A program made the position numbers and the translations under genes. This document shows, one piece after another, positions 46,630 through 55,682 of a stretch of 59,677 nucleotides of DNA. The stretch comes from Deinococcus radiotolerans (GTDB lineage Bacteria > Deinococcota > Deinococci > Deinococcales > Deinococcaceae), in the NCBI RefSeq assembly GCF_014647435.1, contig NZ_BMPE01000017.1, positions 1 through 59,677 on the forward strand, written 5' to 3'. The notes beneath the pieces were generated by a model. The model had not been told where the DNA came from. It ran no database searches and saw nothing but the letters and a program-made list of their open reading frames with translations. The stretch's first letter is position 1. Each line of letters starts with the position of its first letter.

Positions 46630-46989
46630 ATCCCGCAAGGCAACAATGGAAACGGTGGAAACTACGGGAACGGAAGCGGCAATGAGGGTCGCGGGTTCGC
46701 TGGTATGGACCCGGAACGTCAGCGCGAAATCGCTTCGGAAGGCGGCCGGGCCGCCCAGGAGAGCGGGAGCGCCCACCAGCTCACGCAGGAAGAAGCCAGC
46801 GAAGGCGGCCGCGCCGCACACGAAAGTGGGAACGCCCACGAGTTCACCAGTGAAGAAGCCCGCGAGGCAGGCCGGAAGGGGGGCGAGGCGTCCCACAGCG
46901 GAGGCAACCAGGGCGGCAGCGGGAGCCAACGTGGAGGCTCTAGTGAGCAGCACGCCGAAGCAGGGCGTCAGAGTCACAAGAACGACTAA
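46630..46989 (+). CDS. KGG-repeat stress protein with apparent ATC start
   Basis: Small, hydrophilic, glycine-rich protein of the KGG/Con-10/YciG group, associated with stress and desiccation tolerance. It carries the GFAGMDPERQREIASEGGRAAQESG unit and two more GGRAA/REAGRKGG units, and is predicted disordered. The frame has no ATG near its 5' end. A strong ribosome site GAGGAGGG (46616-46623) lies six bases before an ATC codon, and the protein from that point (P-QGNNGNGGNYG) matches the usual N-terminus of such proteins. In-frame GTG codons at 46516 and 46567 lack ribosome sites. The ATC is either a rare start or a mutated ATG. A paralogue lies at 51089-51337. Confidence 0.75.
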   Translation: MPQGNNGNGGNYGNGSGNEGRGFAGMDPERQREIASEGGRAAQESGSAHQLTQEEASEGGRAAHESGNAHEFTSEEAREAGRKGGEASHSGGNQGGSGSQRGGSSEQHAEAGRQSHKND

Positions 46990-47137
46990 GCAGTAGAGCG
47001 CGCGCCGGAGCAGTCAGCCCGGAGGGACGGGAGCACGGCGCGCGGTGAAGGGAGGCGTCCACCTTCTGAAAAACGGGCGCGCGAGCGGGTAAGACGAGGA
47101 CCAGACGCCGGTGCAAGTCCGGACACCCGCACCCCAA

Positions 47138-47163
47138 GGGGCGTCAGGAAGGCGCCCCGTTTT
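47138..47163 (+). terminator. Rho-independent terminator
   Basis: GGGGCGTC (47138) pairs with GGCGCCCC (ending 47158), 8 bp with one G-T pair, around an AGGAA loop, followed by GTTTTC. It lies about 150 bp after the KGG gene and points in the same direction. Confidence 0.75.
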
Positions 47164-47297
47164 CGGTCAGCAGGACCATGGAGGCAGCGCCGCGCTTTAA
47201 GGCAGCTCAAGCGGCGCTGCGATTCAGGCCAACCGGCGTGCCCTCTGCGGCCAGGCCATTGAGGATCCAGTTGTCGTGCTGCAGGTCACGTCTGTGA

Positions 47298-49145
47298 TCA
47301 GTCCGGTTTCTCCTCCGTGAGGTCTACCCGGGTGGACCACTGAAGTGGCGTGCTGAACGGGTTGAGCAGCGGGTCCACCGTCATCTCCCGCGCCGTGCGG
47401 TTCCCCTGCGTGCTGCTGGCCAGGCGGGCCAGATCCGCTTTGGGTGTCCGGTCCTCGTACAGCAGGCCATTCTTCTCCTGGAACGTATCGGTCAGTTGCG
47501 TGTAGCAGAAACCGGACAGGCCGTGACAGTCGTAGATGGCGGCCATCAGGTCCGCGTAGTCGTTCTGAAAGTCCTGCTCGCTGCGGGACTGACTGTAGCC
47601 CCAGCCGACCTGCTGGTCCGGAATGTACGCAATCCCGCCGAACTCGGACAGCATGACCGGCTGCTCGGCCGGCTGGAACCCACTCAGCGTCAGGAACCGG
47701 TCCGCGGGCTGCTGAAGGGACAGGGTGGCGCGGGTCATGTCCAGGCTGCCGTACCTCTGCCGGAGGGCGGCCGTGTCGTACGCGTAATCATGAATGGTCA
47801 GGATGTCGGTGGCCACGTGCTCCCACCCGTCATTCCCGATCACGGGCCGCGACGGGTCCAGCGTCTTCGTCAGGGCGTACAGCGCCCGCACGTAGTCCCG
47901 GTGCGAGGGATTGGTGGGCAGGTCCGGCACGCCCCAGGACTCGTTCAGCGGCACCCACGCCACAATGCACGGGTGGGACCGGTCGCGGGCCACGACCTCC
48001 TGCCACTCCCGGGTGAGGCGCTCAACGGCCTGCGGCGTGAACCGGTAGGCGCTGGGCATCTCCTCCCACACGAGCACGCCCATCACGTCGCACCAGTACA
48101 GCCAGCGCGGCTGCTCGATCTTCTGGTGCTTGCGCACCCCGTTGAAGCCGAGCTGACGCGTGAGTTCCACGTCGCGCCGCAACTCCGCGTCGGTGGCGGT
48201 CATCAGGCCCTCAGGCCAGTAGCCCTGATCCAGCACCATCTTCAGGTAGTACGGGCGGCCGTTGAGCAGGAACCGGTTCCCGGCCACCTGGACGGACCGG
48301 AGCGCGGCGTAACTGTAGACCCGGTCCACGACCTCCGTGTCCCGCATCAGTTCCAGGCAGGCGTTCAGCAGCTGAGGATGCCGGGGACTCCAGAGGAGCT
48401 CGTTGCGGAAGTCATCAATGCCAGGATCGGACAGCGCAATCTGCCGGTGCACTTCCAGGCTGTGCAGGGCGTACCGGTCATCGACCAGCAGCGCCTCATC
48501 CCGCCACAGCCGCACGCGCAGGGCCAGGCCGGGCGTGACCGCCCCTTCCAGGTGCAGGTGAAGGCCCAGCTGCCACTGGTCCATGTCACTGGACCACGTC
48601 AGCAGGCCAATGGAGGTGTCCGGCACGGCCTCCAGCCACACGGTCTGCCAGATGCCGGTGGTCCGGGGGTACCAGATGGAATGCGGTTCACGCTGCCAGT
48701 CCTGCTTCCCACGGGGCTTGGCCAGGTCATGCGGATTGTCCTGCGCGCGCACGACCACCTCGACCGTTTCACTCCTGGTGGCGTGACGGGTAATGTCCGC
48801 TGTGAACGGCGTGTGGCCCCCTTCGTGCGTCGCGACGAGGTGACCATCCACCCAGACGGTCGCCCGGTAGTCCACAGCTCCGAAGTGCAGCAGCAGCCGT
48901 CCCTGGCGTTCCTCGGGTGTGAGGTCAATGCGTCGGGAGTACCAGACGGCCGCGTGGAACTGCTGATCGTGAATGCCGCTACGTGGACTTTCCGGGGCGT
49001 ACGGCACCCGGATCTCACGGTCGAACGCGACCTCATCTGGATGCTCCCAGGCGTCCGCGTCATCAAAGGAGAAGCGCCAGGGACCGCTGAGGTCGCGCCA
49101 GTTGTCGCGTTCCAGAAGTGGGGTGGGATGGCTGCTGTGACGCAC
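47298..49145 (-). CDS. Glycoside hydrolase family 2 (beta-galactosidase/glucuronidase type)
   Basis: About 615 residues from a GTG with GGAGG five bases upstream; earlier starts give a basic, unlikely extension. The N-terminal jelly-roll ([54 protein letters not shown]), the immunoglobulin-like middle and the TIM barrel are all present. The barrel has [21 protein letters not shown], the acid/base Glu in VPLNESWGV and the nucleophile Glu in MLSEFGGI. No signal peptide is seen, so it acts in the cytosol. GH2 enzymes cleave beta-linked galactose, glucuronic acid or mannose from oligosaccharides; substrate unknown. It has no linked sugar transporter. Confidence 0.92.
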   Translation of the reverse strand: MRHSSHPTPLLERDNWRDLSGPWRFSFDDADAWEHPDEVAFDREIRVPYAPESPRSGIHDQQFHAAVWYSRRIDLTPEERQGRLLLHFGAVDYRATVWVDGHLVATHEGGHTPFTADITRHATRSETVEVVVRAQDNPHDLAKPRGKQDWQREPHSIWYPRTTGIWQTVWLEAVPDTSIGLLTWSSDMDQWQLGLHLHLEGAVTPGLALRVRLWRDEALLVDDRYALHSLEVHRQIALSDPGIDDFRNELLWSPRHPQLLNACLELMRDTEVVDRVYSYAALRSVQVAGNRFLLNGRPYYLKMVLDQGYWPEGLMTATDAELRRDVELTRQLGFNGVRKHQKIEQPRWLYWCDVMGVLVWEEMPSAYRFTPQAVERLTREWQEVVARDRSHPCIVAWVPLNESWGVPDLPTNPSHRDYVRALYALTKTLDPSRPVIGNDGWEHVATDILTIHDYAYDTAALRQRYGSLDMTRATLSLQQPADRFLTLSGFQPAEQPVMLSEFGGIAYIPDQQVGWGYSQSRSEQDFQNDYADLMAAIYDCHGLSGFCYTQLTDTFQEKNGLLYEDRTPKADLARLASSTQGNRTAREMTVDPLLNPFSTPLQWSTRVDLTEEKPD

Positions 49146-49881
49146 ACGACCTCCAGGGTAGGACCGGGGGAGGGGCCGCACGTGCGGCGTGGGTGTGTTG
49201 AGGACGCGCGGGGGCTGTACCGGCGTGCGCCTGCTGTCTCTGCACGCGCGCCTCTGAACTGACCGTGAGGTGCGGTGGGCCGCGTGGGTCAAGGGAAGCA
49301 CGTGTCACCGGAGGTGAGTGGGCCACTGGTCAATCCGGCCGTTTGGCTCAGTGGTTGGCCGAGGGACGTAACGCGTCCTCGGGACTGACGTTCAACTCTA
49401 GATCAGATGGGTTGTGGTGACGTTGGGTGAGGGTTCACGCGCTTCCACTACCACCGGAGCTTTACCTCAAATGAACTTCATCTGACCCGGTCCACGCTGA
49501 GTGTCCGGTCAAGCGGCACACTTGAATGAGCCCCGAATCCACCCCCACCGGTGGTTTCACGGGGGACCGGGGCAGAACTGCGGCGCAGGGAGCCTGACGT
49601 CCGGCGGACAGGAGAGGGGAGACGACGTCTGACCCTGTCCAAGCTGAAGAGGATGGGCTGGGAGCTTCTTCTGCCTGAGCTGGGAAGGGGCCGCAGCGTG
49701 ACCTGCGGGCGACGACTGCGTCAGGGGCGTGCCGTGGGGGTAAAGATTGGCTGGGAACACAACCAATCCAGACCTGACGCTGACCGCGCTGAGCCTGGCG
49801 CACGGGGCTGGTCCCCAAAAGGGTGAAATGGGCAGGTCCCCGGCGCTGGTCACAGCCGGGGCCTGTCTGGGTGCGTTCTGC
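49146..49881. other. Intergenic region with a strong hairpin
   Basis: About 735 bp without a credible gene. CCGAGG at 49359-49364 pairs with CCTCGG at 49377-49382, with three more inner pairs and one bulged base, giving a stable hairpin. The flanking text looks superficially tRNA-like but does not fold as one. Confidence 0.5.
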
Positions 49882-50163
49882 TTATCTGGGCCGCAGTTCC
49901 AGGAAGTATTTGTTCTGCGCGCTGTTGCTGACCGTGCCGGTGTACGGGGCCTCGCCGCCTGTGGGGTTCAGGTGTGAGTAGGCGCCGACCTGCAGATAGT
50001 ACGTGCCGGTGCTGGGCAGCGTCATGGACAGGATGTTGGTGGTGATATTGGGCTTGAGGGGTTTTCCGAGGGTGTCTTTGAGGGTCACGCCGGCCGCGTC
50101 CCGGATGTACACGGTGCCCCACAGGGCGCCCAGGGGTTCATTGTCGTGCAGGACAATGTCGAG
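49882..50163 (-). pseudogene. C-terminal remnant of a secreted protein (PPC-like domain)
   Basis: From about LDIVLHDNEPLG onward the frame reads as the end of an exported protein: VYIRDAAGVTLKDTLG, then LPSTGTYYLQVGAYSHLNPTGGEAPYTGTV and the closing YFLELRPR. This pattern (S/TGTYYLxV) is typical of pre-peptidase C-terminal domains on secreted proteases. Upstream of about 50163 the frame stays open but turns into arginine/alanine-rich noise, so the N-terminal part is gone. Confidence 0.6.
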
Positions 50164-50376
50164 TTTCTGTCCGAGGCCACCCTCAGTGGCCCCAGCGGGA
50201 CGGACTTCGACCTGTACCTGCAGAAGTACAACGGCAGCACGTGGGCGGACGTCGCCGCCAGCGAGAATGGCACCAGCAGTGAAAGCATCAACTACGCGGC
50301 AGCGAGTGGCACGTACCGCTGGGAGGTCTACGCTTACAGCGGCAGCGGCTCTTACACACTCACCGAAACCCGGTAG
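50164..50376 (+). pseudogene. C-terminal remnant of a second secreted protein (PPC domain)
   Basis: TLSGPSGTDFDLYLQKYNG, STWADVAASENGTSSES, YAAASGTYRWEVYAYSG and a final SYTLTE are a near-complete pre-peptidase C-terminal domain. It is read on the plus strand, back to back with the remnant on the minus strand. The preceding 15-20 residues do not belong to it and no start or protease domain lies upstream. The junction of the two remnants lies between 50158 and 50180. Confidence 0.65.
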
Positions 50377-51088
50377 TCCCAATCCCAATGGATTCGTAAG
50401 GGGTGACCAACAGGTCGGGCACCTTGATGGACTCCAGCTCATCTGGCGCAGCAGGCTGATCAAAGAGTCTGCTGCCCTGTTTCATGACAGCCAGGCAGGA
50501 GAATGGCCACCTAATGTCGCACTTCACGGCAGTCACGTGAACGGTGAGCAGGGAGTCAGTTCCTGCTCAGTGGTTCTGCACTGCTCTCCCAACCAGGACC
50601 GACCGCCTGCGGGTAAGACTTCCGCGTGGAAGGAGGTCTACCCTGAGTGCAGGATCATCGCGCTGGGCACGTCGAGGAATCAGATCCCAGTGAACAACTG
50701 AGAGGCCAGTGCGGGTCCTGGCGTGAAGACAAGCGCGATGTTCAGGTGAGGCCGAACATTCGGTTGAGATGGTCGCAACTGGCAGACTGCTGAGCTCTGG
50801 CGTCACCACGCTGGCCTCGGCTGTTCGTCTGCCTGACACGGCTCGAGAAACCGAACGGGCTGCCTAGCGAGTTTCAGCCTTCCAAATGGGACGTTTGAAG
50901 CTCGACAGCATAAGACCTGAACAGATGTACACCTGAGAAGTGAATACACGTTCATGGAATTCTTAGAGAGCCCCTGATTCACCGCTCACCTCTCATCATG
51001 ACTTTGACACGCAACAGCCTCCACCAGCCGACAGAGTGAACCTGTTGCGACCCAAAGGCGCACAAACCATCTGCAAGGAGGTGCCTGC
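50377..51088. promoter_or_regulatory. Intergenic region upstream of the second KGG gene
   Basis: No credible gene. The right side carries a strong ribosome site AAGGAGG (51075-51081) seven bases before the GTG start of the KGG gene. Promoter boxes are not obvious. Confidence 0.45.
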
Positions 51089-51337
51089 GTGACCAAAGAA
51101 AAGGATGGAAATCACCAGAGGAGCGAGCGGGGTTTTGCGGGCATGGATCCAGCACGTCGACGAGAGATTGCTTCCCAGGGTGGCCGGGCTGCACATGCCA
51201 GCGGCCACGCCCACCAGTTCACGAGTGAAGAGGCCCGCGAAGCAGGCCGGAAGGGAGGACGCGCACCCCGCAAGACAGGAACGGCTGCCTCACGGACGAC
51301 GGAGGCACAGCAGCAAGGCCACCGAGCTGGAGACTAA
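51089..51337 (+). CDS. KGG-repeat stress protein
   Basis: An 82-residue hydrophilic protein. It starts MTKEKDGNHQRSE, then has the GFAGMDPARRREIASQGGRAAHASG unit, a FTSEEAREAGRKGGRA unit and a basic, glutamine-rich tail. This is the KGG/Con-10 stress-protein family seen in many bacteria under osmotic or drying stress. GTG start with a strong ribosome site. It is a paralogue of the protein ending at 46989, sharing the HxFTSEEAREAGRKGG block almost exactly, but lacks the Asn/Gly-rich head. Confidence 0.88.
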   Translation: MTKEKDGNHQRSERGFAGMDPARRREIASQGGRAAHASGHAHQFTSEEAREAGRKGGRAPRKTGTAASRTTEAQQQGHRAGD

Positions 51338-51705
51338 AGTAGACCGGCCATCGGTGCACCTGAGATGCCCTGTGCTCCCAGTCAACAGGTCCACTGGCGC
51401 TGTCAGCACAAAGATGGGCTTCAAGTCCGGCCTCCGGGTGGCTGTTCAGGGCAGGTCAGGAGATTGAGCTTCTTCAGACTGGCGGCGCTCGCCGCACAGT
51501 GAAGAAATTTGGGGTAGTGCTGCGCGTAAGTCTGCCTCGGGCAGGCTGTCCGTTATGGGCACCAGAACCACCAGCAGGTCCACACGCTCAAGACATGCAC
51601 AGCCGTTCCATGACCGCCGCGCTGGTCGGAGTGCTGGTGGCGCCACACGCTAGTCCTGGCGTTTGGCGGGCCCGTTAGGCCAGCCTACAGGCGTGCCTTG
51701 ACGTT

Positions 51706-51894
51706 CTGGGTGGTCTCAGGGACCTGGACGGGCGCACACTCATCCCATCCAGCGTGCGCGTGCATGACGGGGCAATCACCGCGCAGATTCTGGCCGTCCA
51801 CTCGTCATGGGCTGGATTCAACCAGGGCGAGCGCGTCATGCTGTCGTGCACGGTGCGGGGTTCGCAGGTGCGGGTTCACGCTGACAGGCGCTGA
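51706..51894 (+). CDS. Small open frame or gene fragment
   Basis: From a CTG at 51706 (first stop upstream near 51677) to a TGA at 51892 this frame has strong G/C preference at third codon positions and a protein-like sequence (RDLDGRTLIPSSVRVHDGAITAQILAV, ending VRGSQVRVHADRR). No ATG or GTG with a ribosome site opens it, so it may be the 3' end of a lost gene. The family is not recognised. A TTG-started frame in another phase covers the same region but looks less coding. Confidence 0.3.
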   Translation: MGGLRDLDGRTLIPSSVRVHDGAITAQILAVHSSWAGFNQGERVMLSCTVRGSQVRVHADRR

Positions 51895-52078
51895 CATGGT
51901 CCCCCAGGAGTGGACGCGGTGAGGTGCACTGACTGGAGCGGTACCGCCCGCTGTCAGAGCCGCAATTTCACACTGCGCAGTGGCTGAGGCCAGAGACTTA
52001 ATTAAAGTGAAACTGCCCGTCAGTCCTGGTCAACGGCTCCGCAAATGTGTGTCAGAACGTCACGCGCTGGGAGGACTG

Positions 52079-52972
52079 TCAGCGGTGGCCGTTCAGGAGG
52101 CGCGCGGCGTAGGTCGTGCGGCCTGGCCCCGCTGGGGTGTCCTGCCGCTCAATCAGGGAGAAGACGCCGGTCTCTGACTGCACGGTCAGAGGCAACGCGG
52201 CGGCGACCACTTCGGGAACGTCACGGAGTTCCAGTAGTAAGGACGTGTCGCCCTGCCAGGTGGTCGAAACGACGCTGTGGGGCGGGAGAATGACTGGTTC
52301 CTCAAAGGTGACGTTCACGGTGAGGTGCAGGGTGGTCGCCAGGCGCTGGAGGTCCGCCACGCTGTGTCCGGTATAGAAGGGATTGGCGAGCCGGGCAAGG
52401 TCGGCGTCTCCGAGGCCAGCGCGCCGGGCCACCTCGCGGTAGCTGAGCCGGCTGTGATCGATGGCCCGCGCGACCTGCAGGCTGACCGGGTTGAGGGGCG
52501 CAGGCGTCACGAACTGCACCTCCACGTCCCGGTCGTCGTAGGCGGCACGCACGGGGGGTGGGAGATCCTGGAAGCCCATGTAGACCGGGCGCGGCACGGG
52601 TGCGCCACTGGTCATCAGGTGCAGGGCCACGGCCTGCTCGAGCGTGGACGCCAGATCGGTTGCAGGGGTGTTGGCCAGGACCGTGAGATCCGGGATGAGG
52701 CCGGCGGCGCCGCTGGGCGTCTGGGTGATCAGCGCCAGGTACGTTGGGAAGGGCGCGCCTGGGCGAGTGGCGGGAACGTGGCCCTGCCGCCGCTCCTGCA
52801 CGGCGGCGAGTTGTGCGGGGTCGCACACGTGCGACGGGTCTCCGGAAAGGGTGATGACGCTGCCGTCCGGGTGGCGCCAGTGCCGGTGGGACAGGCCGAT
52901 CCTGGCCGCGTAGGTCCAACCTTGCGCGGCCAGGATCGCTTCAAGCTGCCTGATTTTGATGGGTTCGTTCAC
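52079..52972 (-). CDS. Single-chain HicA-HicB toxin-antitoxin fusion
   Basis: A 297-residue protein that appears to join both halves of a HicAB system. Residues 5-61 match HicA, a small double-stranded-RNA-binding-fold mRNA interferase: KIRQLEAILAAQGW, then GLSHRHWRHPDGSVITLSG, with the catalytic-type His after Ser. Residues 75-122 read like the HicB partial RNase H fold (FPTYLALITQTPSGAAGLIPDL, then STLEQAVALHL). Residues 160-224 form the HicB-type helix-turn-helix (VSLQVARAIDHSRLSYREVARRAGLGDADLARLANPF). A further beta-rich region ends the protein. The usual separate hicA gene is absent. GTG start with a weak ribosome site. Functional state unknown: self-inhibited toxin, or a regulator derived from the pair. 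Confidence 0.7.
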   Translation of the reverse strand: MNEPIKIRQLEAILAAQGWTYAARIGLSHRHWRHPDGSVITLSGDPSHVCDPAQLAAVQERRQGHVPATRPGAPFPTYLALITQTPSGAAGLIPDLTVLANTPATDLASTLEQAVALHLMTSGAPVPRPVYMGFQDLPPPVRAAYDDRDVEVQFVTPAPLNPVSLQVARAIDHSRLSYREVARRAGLGDADLARLANPFYTGHSVADLQRLATTLHLTVNVTFEEPVILPPHSVVSTTWQGDTSLLLELRDVPEVVAAALPLTVQSETGVFSLIERQDTPAGPGRTTYAARLLNGHR

Positions 52973-53075
52973 CGCCCCGCATGGTAGCAGCGGTACGCCA
53001 ACCTTCAGTTCACTGCGCGACGTTTATGCGGACTGGGGGTGTGGCTGCGGGCCGCGCCGAGTGGCGACGCGGAGG

Positions 53076-53846
53076 TCAGAAGGCGGGAACGACGGCTCCC
53101 TTGTAGGTGTTCAGGATGAAGGTGCGGGTGGCGGGGCTGCGCAGCGCGGCCACGAGCTTCAGGTAGTCGGGGTTTTTCAGCATGGCGGGTTTGACGGCCA
53201 GCAGGTTCGCGTAGGGACTGCTGGCGCCTTCCAGCGTCAGGGCGTCTTTGAGTGGGTTGAGTCCGGCGTCCAGCGCGTAGTTGGTGTTGATGATGGCGGC
53301 GTCCACGTCCGCCAGCGTGCGGGGAAGCTGCGCGGCGTCCAGCTCGCGGAACTTCAGGCGTTTGACGTTGCTGTTGATGTCCAGGACGGTGGCTGTCGTG
53401 CCCGCGCCTGCCTTGAGGCGGATCAGACCGGCGCGTTCCAGTAGTTTCAGGGCGCGGCCACTGTTGCTGGGGTCGTTTGGGATGGCGATGGTCGCGCCCG
53501 TCTTCAGCTCCCGCAGGGTCTTCACGCGGCGGGAGTACAGACCCATGGGTTCGACGTGCACGGTCGCGCCCGCCACGAGGCCCAGGGGGCGGTCTTTCTG
53601 GAACGCGCTCAGGTAGGGAGCGTGCTGGAAGAAATTCACGTCAATGCTGCCATCGGCGAGGGCCAGGTTTGGCTGCACGTAGTCGTTGAATTCGCGGATG
53701 ATCAGCGTGACGCCCTGCCTGGCCAGGATCGGCTTGACGAAGTTGAGGATGTCCGCGTGAGGGACGGGGCTGGCACCAACCCGGAGGGTGCCGGCAGCAG
53801 CGGTCGTGGTGAGCAGCAGGGCGGACAGAAGCAGTGGGGTACGCAT
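53076..53846 (-). CDS. metQ: Methionine ABC importer, substrate-binding protein
   Basis: NlpA/MetQ-family binding protein, about 256 residues, starting at the ATG preceded by AAGGAG. The signal peptide (LLLSALLLTTTAAAG) lacks the lipobox cysteine found in many MetQ proteins, so it may be free in the periplasm. Typical segments are LRVGASPVPHADILNFVKP, NLALADGSIDVNFFQHAPYL, ATIAIPNDPSNSGRALKLLERAGLI and the closing FILNTYKGAVVPAF. Third gene of the metNIQ operon, under the SAM riboswitch. Confidence 0.94.
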   Translation of the reverse strand: MRTPLLLSALLLTTTAAAGTLRVGASPVPHADILNFVKPILARQGVTLIIREFNDYVQPNLALADGSIDVNFFQHAPYLSAFQKDRPLGLVAGATVHVEPMGLYSRRVKTLRELKTGATIAIPNDPSNSGRALKLLERAGLIRLKAGAGTTATVLDINSNVKRLKFRELDAAQLPRTLADVDAAIINTNYALDAGLNPLKDALTLEGASSPYANLLAVKPAMLKNPDYLKLVAALRSPATRTFILNTYKGAVVPAF

Positions 53847-53964
53847 GGTCAGGTCTCCTTGAGGTAGGACCGAGGTTGGAAAGTCTGGGACACGCTCTTG
53901 CGGTCGCTCGGCGCGGCAGCGCCAGCAGCGAGCAGGAGCGGACGCCCAGGTGGGTGGCGGATGG

Positions 53965-54621
53965 TCAGCGGTGGTCGCTGCGGGCCGCGGCGCGGTCGCC
54001 CGCCCACTGCGTGCCCTGCACGAGCAGCAGGAGCGCGGCGACCGTGCTGAGCAGCACGGCCGTGTCGAAGCGCTGGTAGCCGTACCGGATGGCGAGGTCG
54101 CCCAGGCCGCCGCCGCCAATCGCGCCGGCCATGGCGCTGAAGCCGATGAGGCTGACGACCATTACCGTGAACGCGTGAATCAGGGCGGGCCGCGCCTCGG
54201 GAAGCAGGACCTTGAAGACGGTCTGGGCGGTGCTCGCGCCCATGGCACGCGCCGCGTCCACCACGCCGCTCGGGACGTCCTTCAGGGCGCCGTCCACCAG
54301 CCGGGCCACAAAAGGGATGGCCGCGACGGTCAGCGGGACGATGGCCGCGGTGGAACCAATGCTGGTGCCGGTCAACAGGCGGGTAAAGGGAATCAGGAGC
54401 ACCAGCAGAATAATGAACGGCAGGCTGCGGCCGACGTTGACTGCCGCGTCAAGCAGGCGGAATAGTGGGCGCCGCGGGTGCAGGCCACCAGGCCGGGTCA
54501 GGGTGAGCAGCACCCCCAGGACCGTACCGAGTACCTGCGCGGCCAGTGCGGACGGCACGACCATCCACAGGGTGTCCAGCGTCCCCTGCCACAACAGGGG
54601 CCACAGGGCGTCCCCCGTCAT
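53965..54621 (-). CDS. metI: Methionine ABC importer, permease
   Basis: About 218 residues, starting at the ATG that overlaps the metN stop by 4 bases. Five predicted membrane spans, with VPSALAAQVLGTVLGVLLTL first. The MetI family segment GRSLPFIILLVLLIPFTRLLTGTSIGSTAAIVPLTVAAIPFVARLV and the coupling loop DAARAMGASTAQTVFKVLLPEARPALI (EAA motif) are clear. It forms the channel for methionine with MetN and MetQ. Confidence 0.95.
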   Translation of the reverse strand: MTGDALWPLLWQGTLDTLWMVVPSALAAQVLGTVLGVLLTLTRPGGLHPRRPLFRLLDAAVNVGRSLPFIILLVLLIPFTRLLTGTSIGSTAAIVPLTVAAIPFVARLVDGALKDVPSGVVDAARAMGASTAQTVFKVLLPEARPALIHAFTVMVVSLIGFSAMAGAIGGGGLGDLAIRYGYQRFDTAVLLSTVAALLLLVQGTQWAGDRAAARSDHR

Positions 54622-55556
54622 GCCGGCACCGCCCCGGGCCACTGCGCGGATACCATTGCGGGCGCGGCGAGCCAGACGTCCACGCCCTGCGGATGCGGCT
54701 CGGCCTGCACAATGCGCGCACCCGCCCGGGCCAGGGTGGCCAATGTGCCCGCATTCAGGTCCGGCAGGGTCACGCGCCGCAGCGTCTCGCCGGCCAGGAG
54801 CGTCACCTGCGGCCGGTGAGCGTCCAGCAGCGCGCGGGTGGCGGCGTGCTGCGGGTCGCGCAGGACCTCGGCCGTCGCACCAGCCTCGACGAGCTGGCCG
54901 CCTTCCAGTACGGCCACGTGAGTGGTGACGGCCCGCACGACCTCCAACTGGTGCGTGACGATCACCAGCGTGAGGTCCCGCTCGCGCTGCAGATCCAGCA
55001 GGAGCGTCAGAATACCGGCGCTCGTTTCCGGATCGAGGGCGCTGGTGGCCTCGTCAGCCAGCAGCAGGTCCGGTTCGGTCACCAGCGCGCGCGCGATCCC
55101 GACCCGCTGCTTCTGCCCGCCGCTGAGCTGCGCGGGGTACCGGTCCGCGTACTCGCTCAGGCCCACGAGCCGCAGGTGCTCCTGGGCCAGGGCGTCACGG
55201 CGGGCGCGGGGCACACCGCGCAGCTCCAGCGGCAGGGTGACGTTGCGCAGCACCGTGCGCTGCGCGAGGAGATTGAACTGCTGGAACACCAGTCCGGTGC
55301 GCGCCTGATGACCGGCGCGCGTGGCCGGGCCAAGGACCTCACCGCGCACGCGAAGTTCGCCGGTGTCGGGCGTATCAAGGCCGCTGAGGAGGCGCACCAG
55401 GGTGCTCTTGCCAGCGCCACTGCGGCCAATGATGCCCATGCGGCTGCCGCGTGGGACGCGCAGCGTCAGGTTGTCCAGGGCCGGGCGAGGCTGGCGAGGG
55501 TAGGTTTTATAGACGTTCTGGAAGGCCAGGACGTCCGGAGTGTGCGGGTCAGGCAC
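54618..55556 (-). CDS. metN: Methionine ABC importer, ATPase
   Basis: A 312-residue ATPase, GTG start with GGAGGT six bases upstream. Walker A GRSGAGKST (near residue 44-52), Q-loop VFQQFNLLAQRTV, signature LSGGQKQRVG, Walker B LLLADEATSALD and the H-loop VTHQLEV are all intact. The C-terminal region (RVTLPDLNAGTLATLARAGARIVQAEP) resembles the NIL domain that binds methionine and inhibits transport when the cell is full. First gene of metNIQ, directly behind the SAM riboswitch. Confidence 0.95.
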   Translation of the reverse strand: MPDPHTPDVLAFQNVYKTYPRQPRPALDNLTLRVPRGSRMGIIGRSGAGKSTLVRLLSGLDTPDTGELRVRGEVLGPATRAGHQARTGLVFQQFNLLAQRTVLRNVTLPLELRGVPRARRDALAQEHLRLVGLSEYADRYPAQLSGGQKQRVGIARALVTEPDLLLADEATSALDPETSAGILTLLLDLQRERDLTLVIVTHQLEVVRAVTTHVAVLEGGQLVEAGATAEVLRDPQHAATRALLDAHRPQVTLLAGETLRRVTLPDLNAGTLATLARAGARIVQAEPHPQGVDVWLAAPAMVSAQWPGAVPA

Positions 55557-55590
55557 AGGTGACCTCCGGTCGGGATGGGCGGAGGGAACG

Positions 55591-55630
55591 GCCGTCCCCT
55601 TCCTGGGCTTTCGCTTGGGAAGGGGACGGC
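55591..55630 (-). terminator. Expression-platform hairpin of the met operon
   Basis: A 13-bp perfect stem (GCCGTCCCCTTCC and its complement) around a 14-base loop lies between the SAM riboswitch and the metN ribosome site. It ends 35 bp before the start. It is the probable terminator of the riboswitch, although only a weak pyrimidine run (ccgttccct) follows in place of a U-tract. Alternative pairing with upstream bases would be needed for switching. Confidence 0.75.
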
Positions 55631-55682
55631 AATCGTGCGCTGAACCTGCAGTGAGGCACCCTTCCTTTACCCGTTCTGCGGC

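Noticed and set aside
46653..46668. Iteron-like GGAAACTACGGG within the KGG gene
   Set aside because: Only the 3' part matches and it lies in coding sequence for an Asn/Gly-rich stretch; likely coincidence.
47496..49262. 588-codon plus-strand frame opposite the glycosidase
   Set aside because: Shadow frame; the GH2 catalytic motifs are on the minus strand.
49336..49400. tRNA-like text (GGCTCAGTGG and GTTCAA)
   Set aside because: The segment does not fold into acceptor, D, anticodon and T stems; only one strong hairpin forms and there is no matching acceptor stem.
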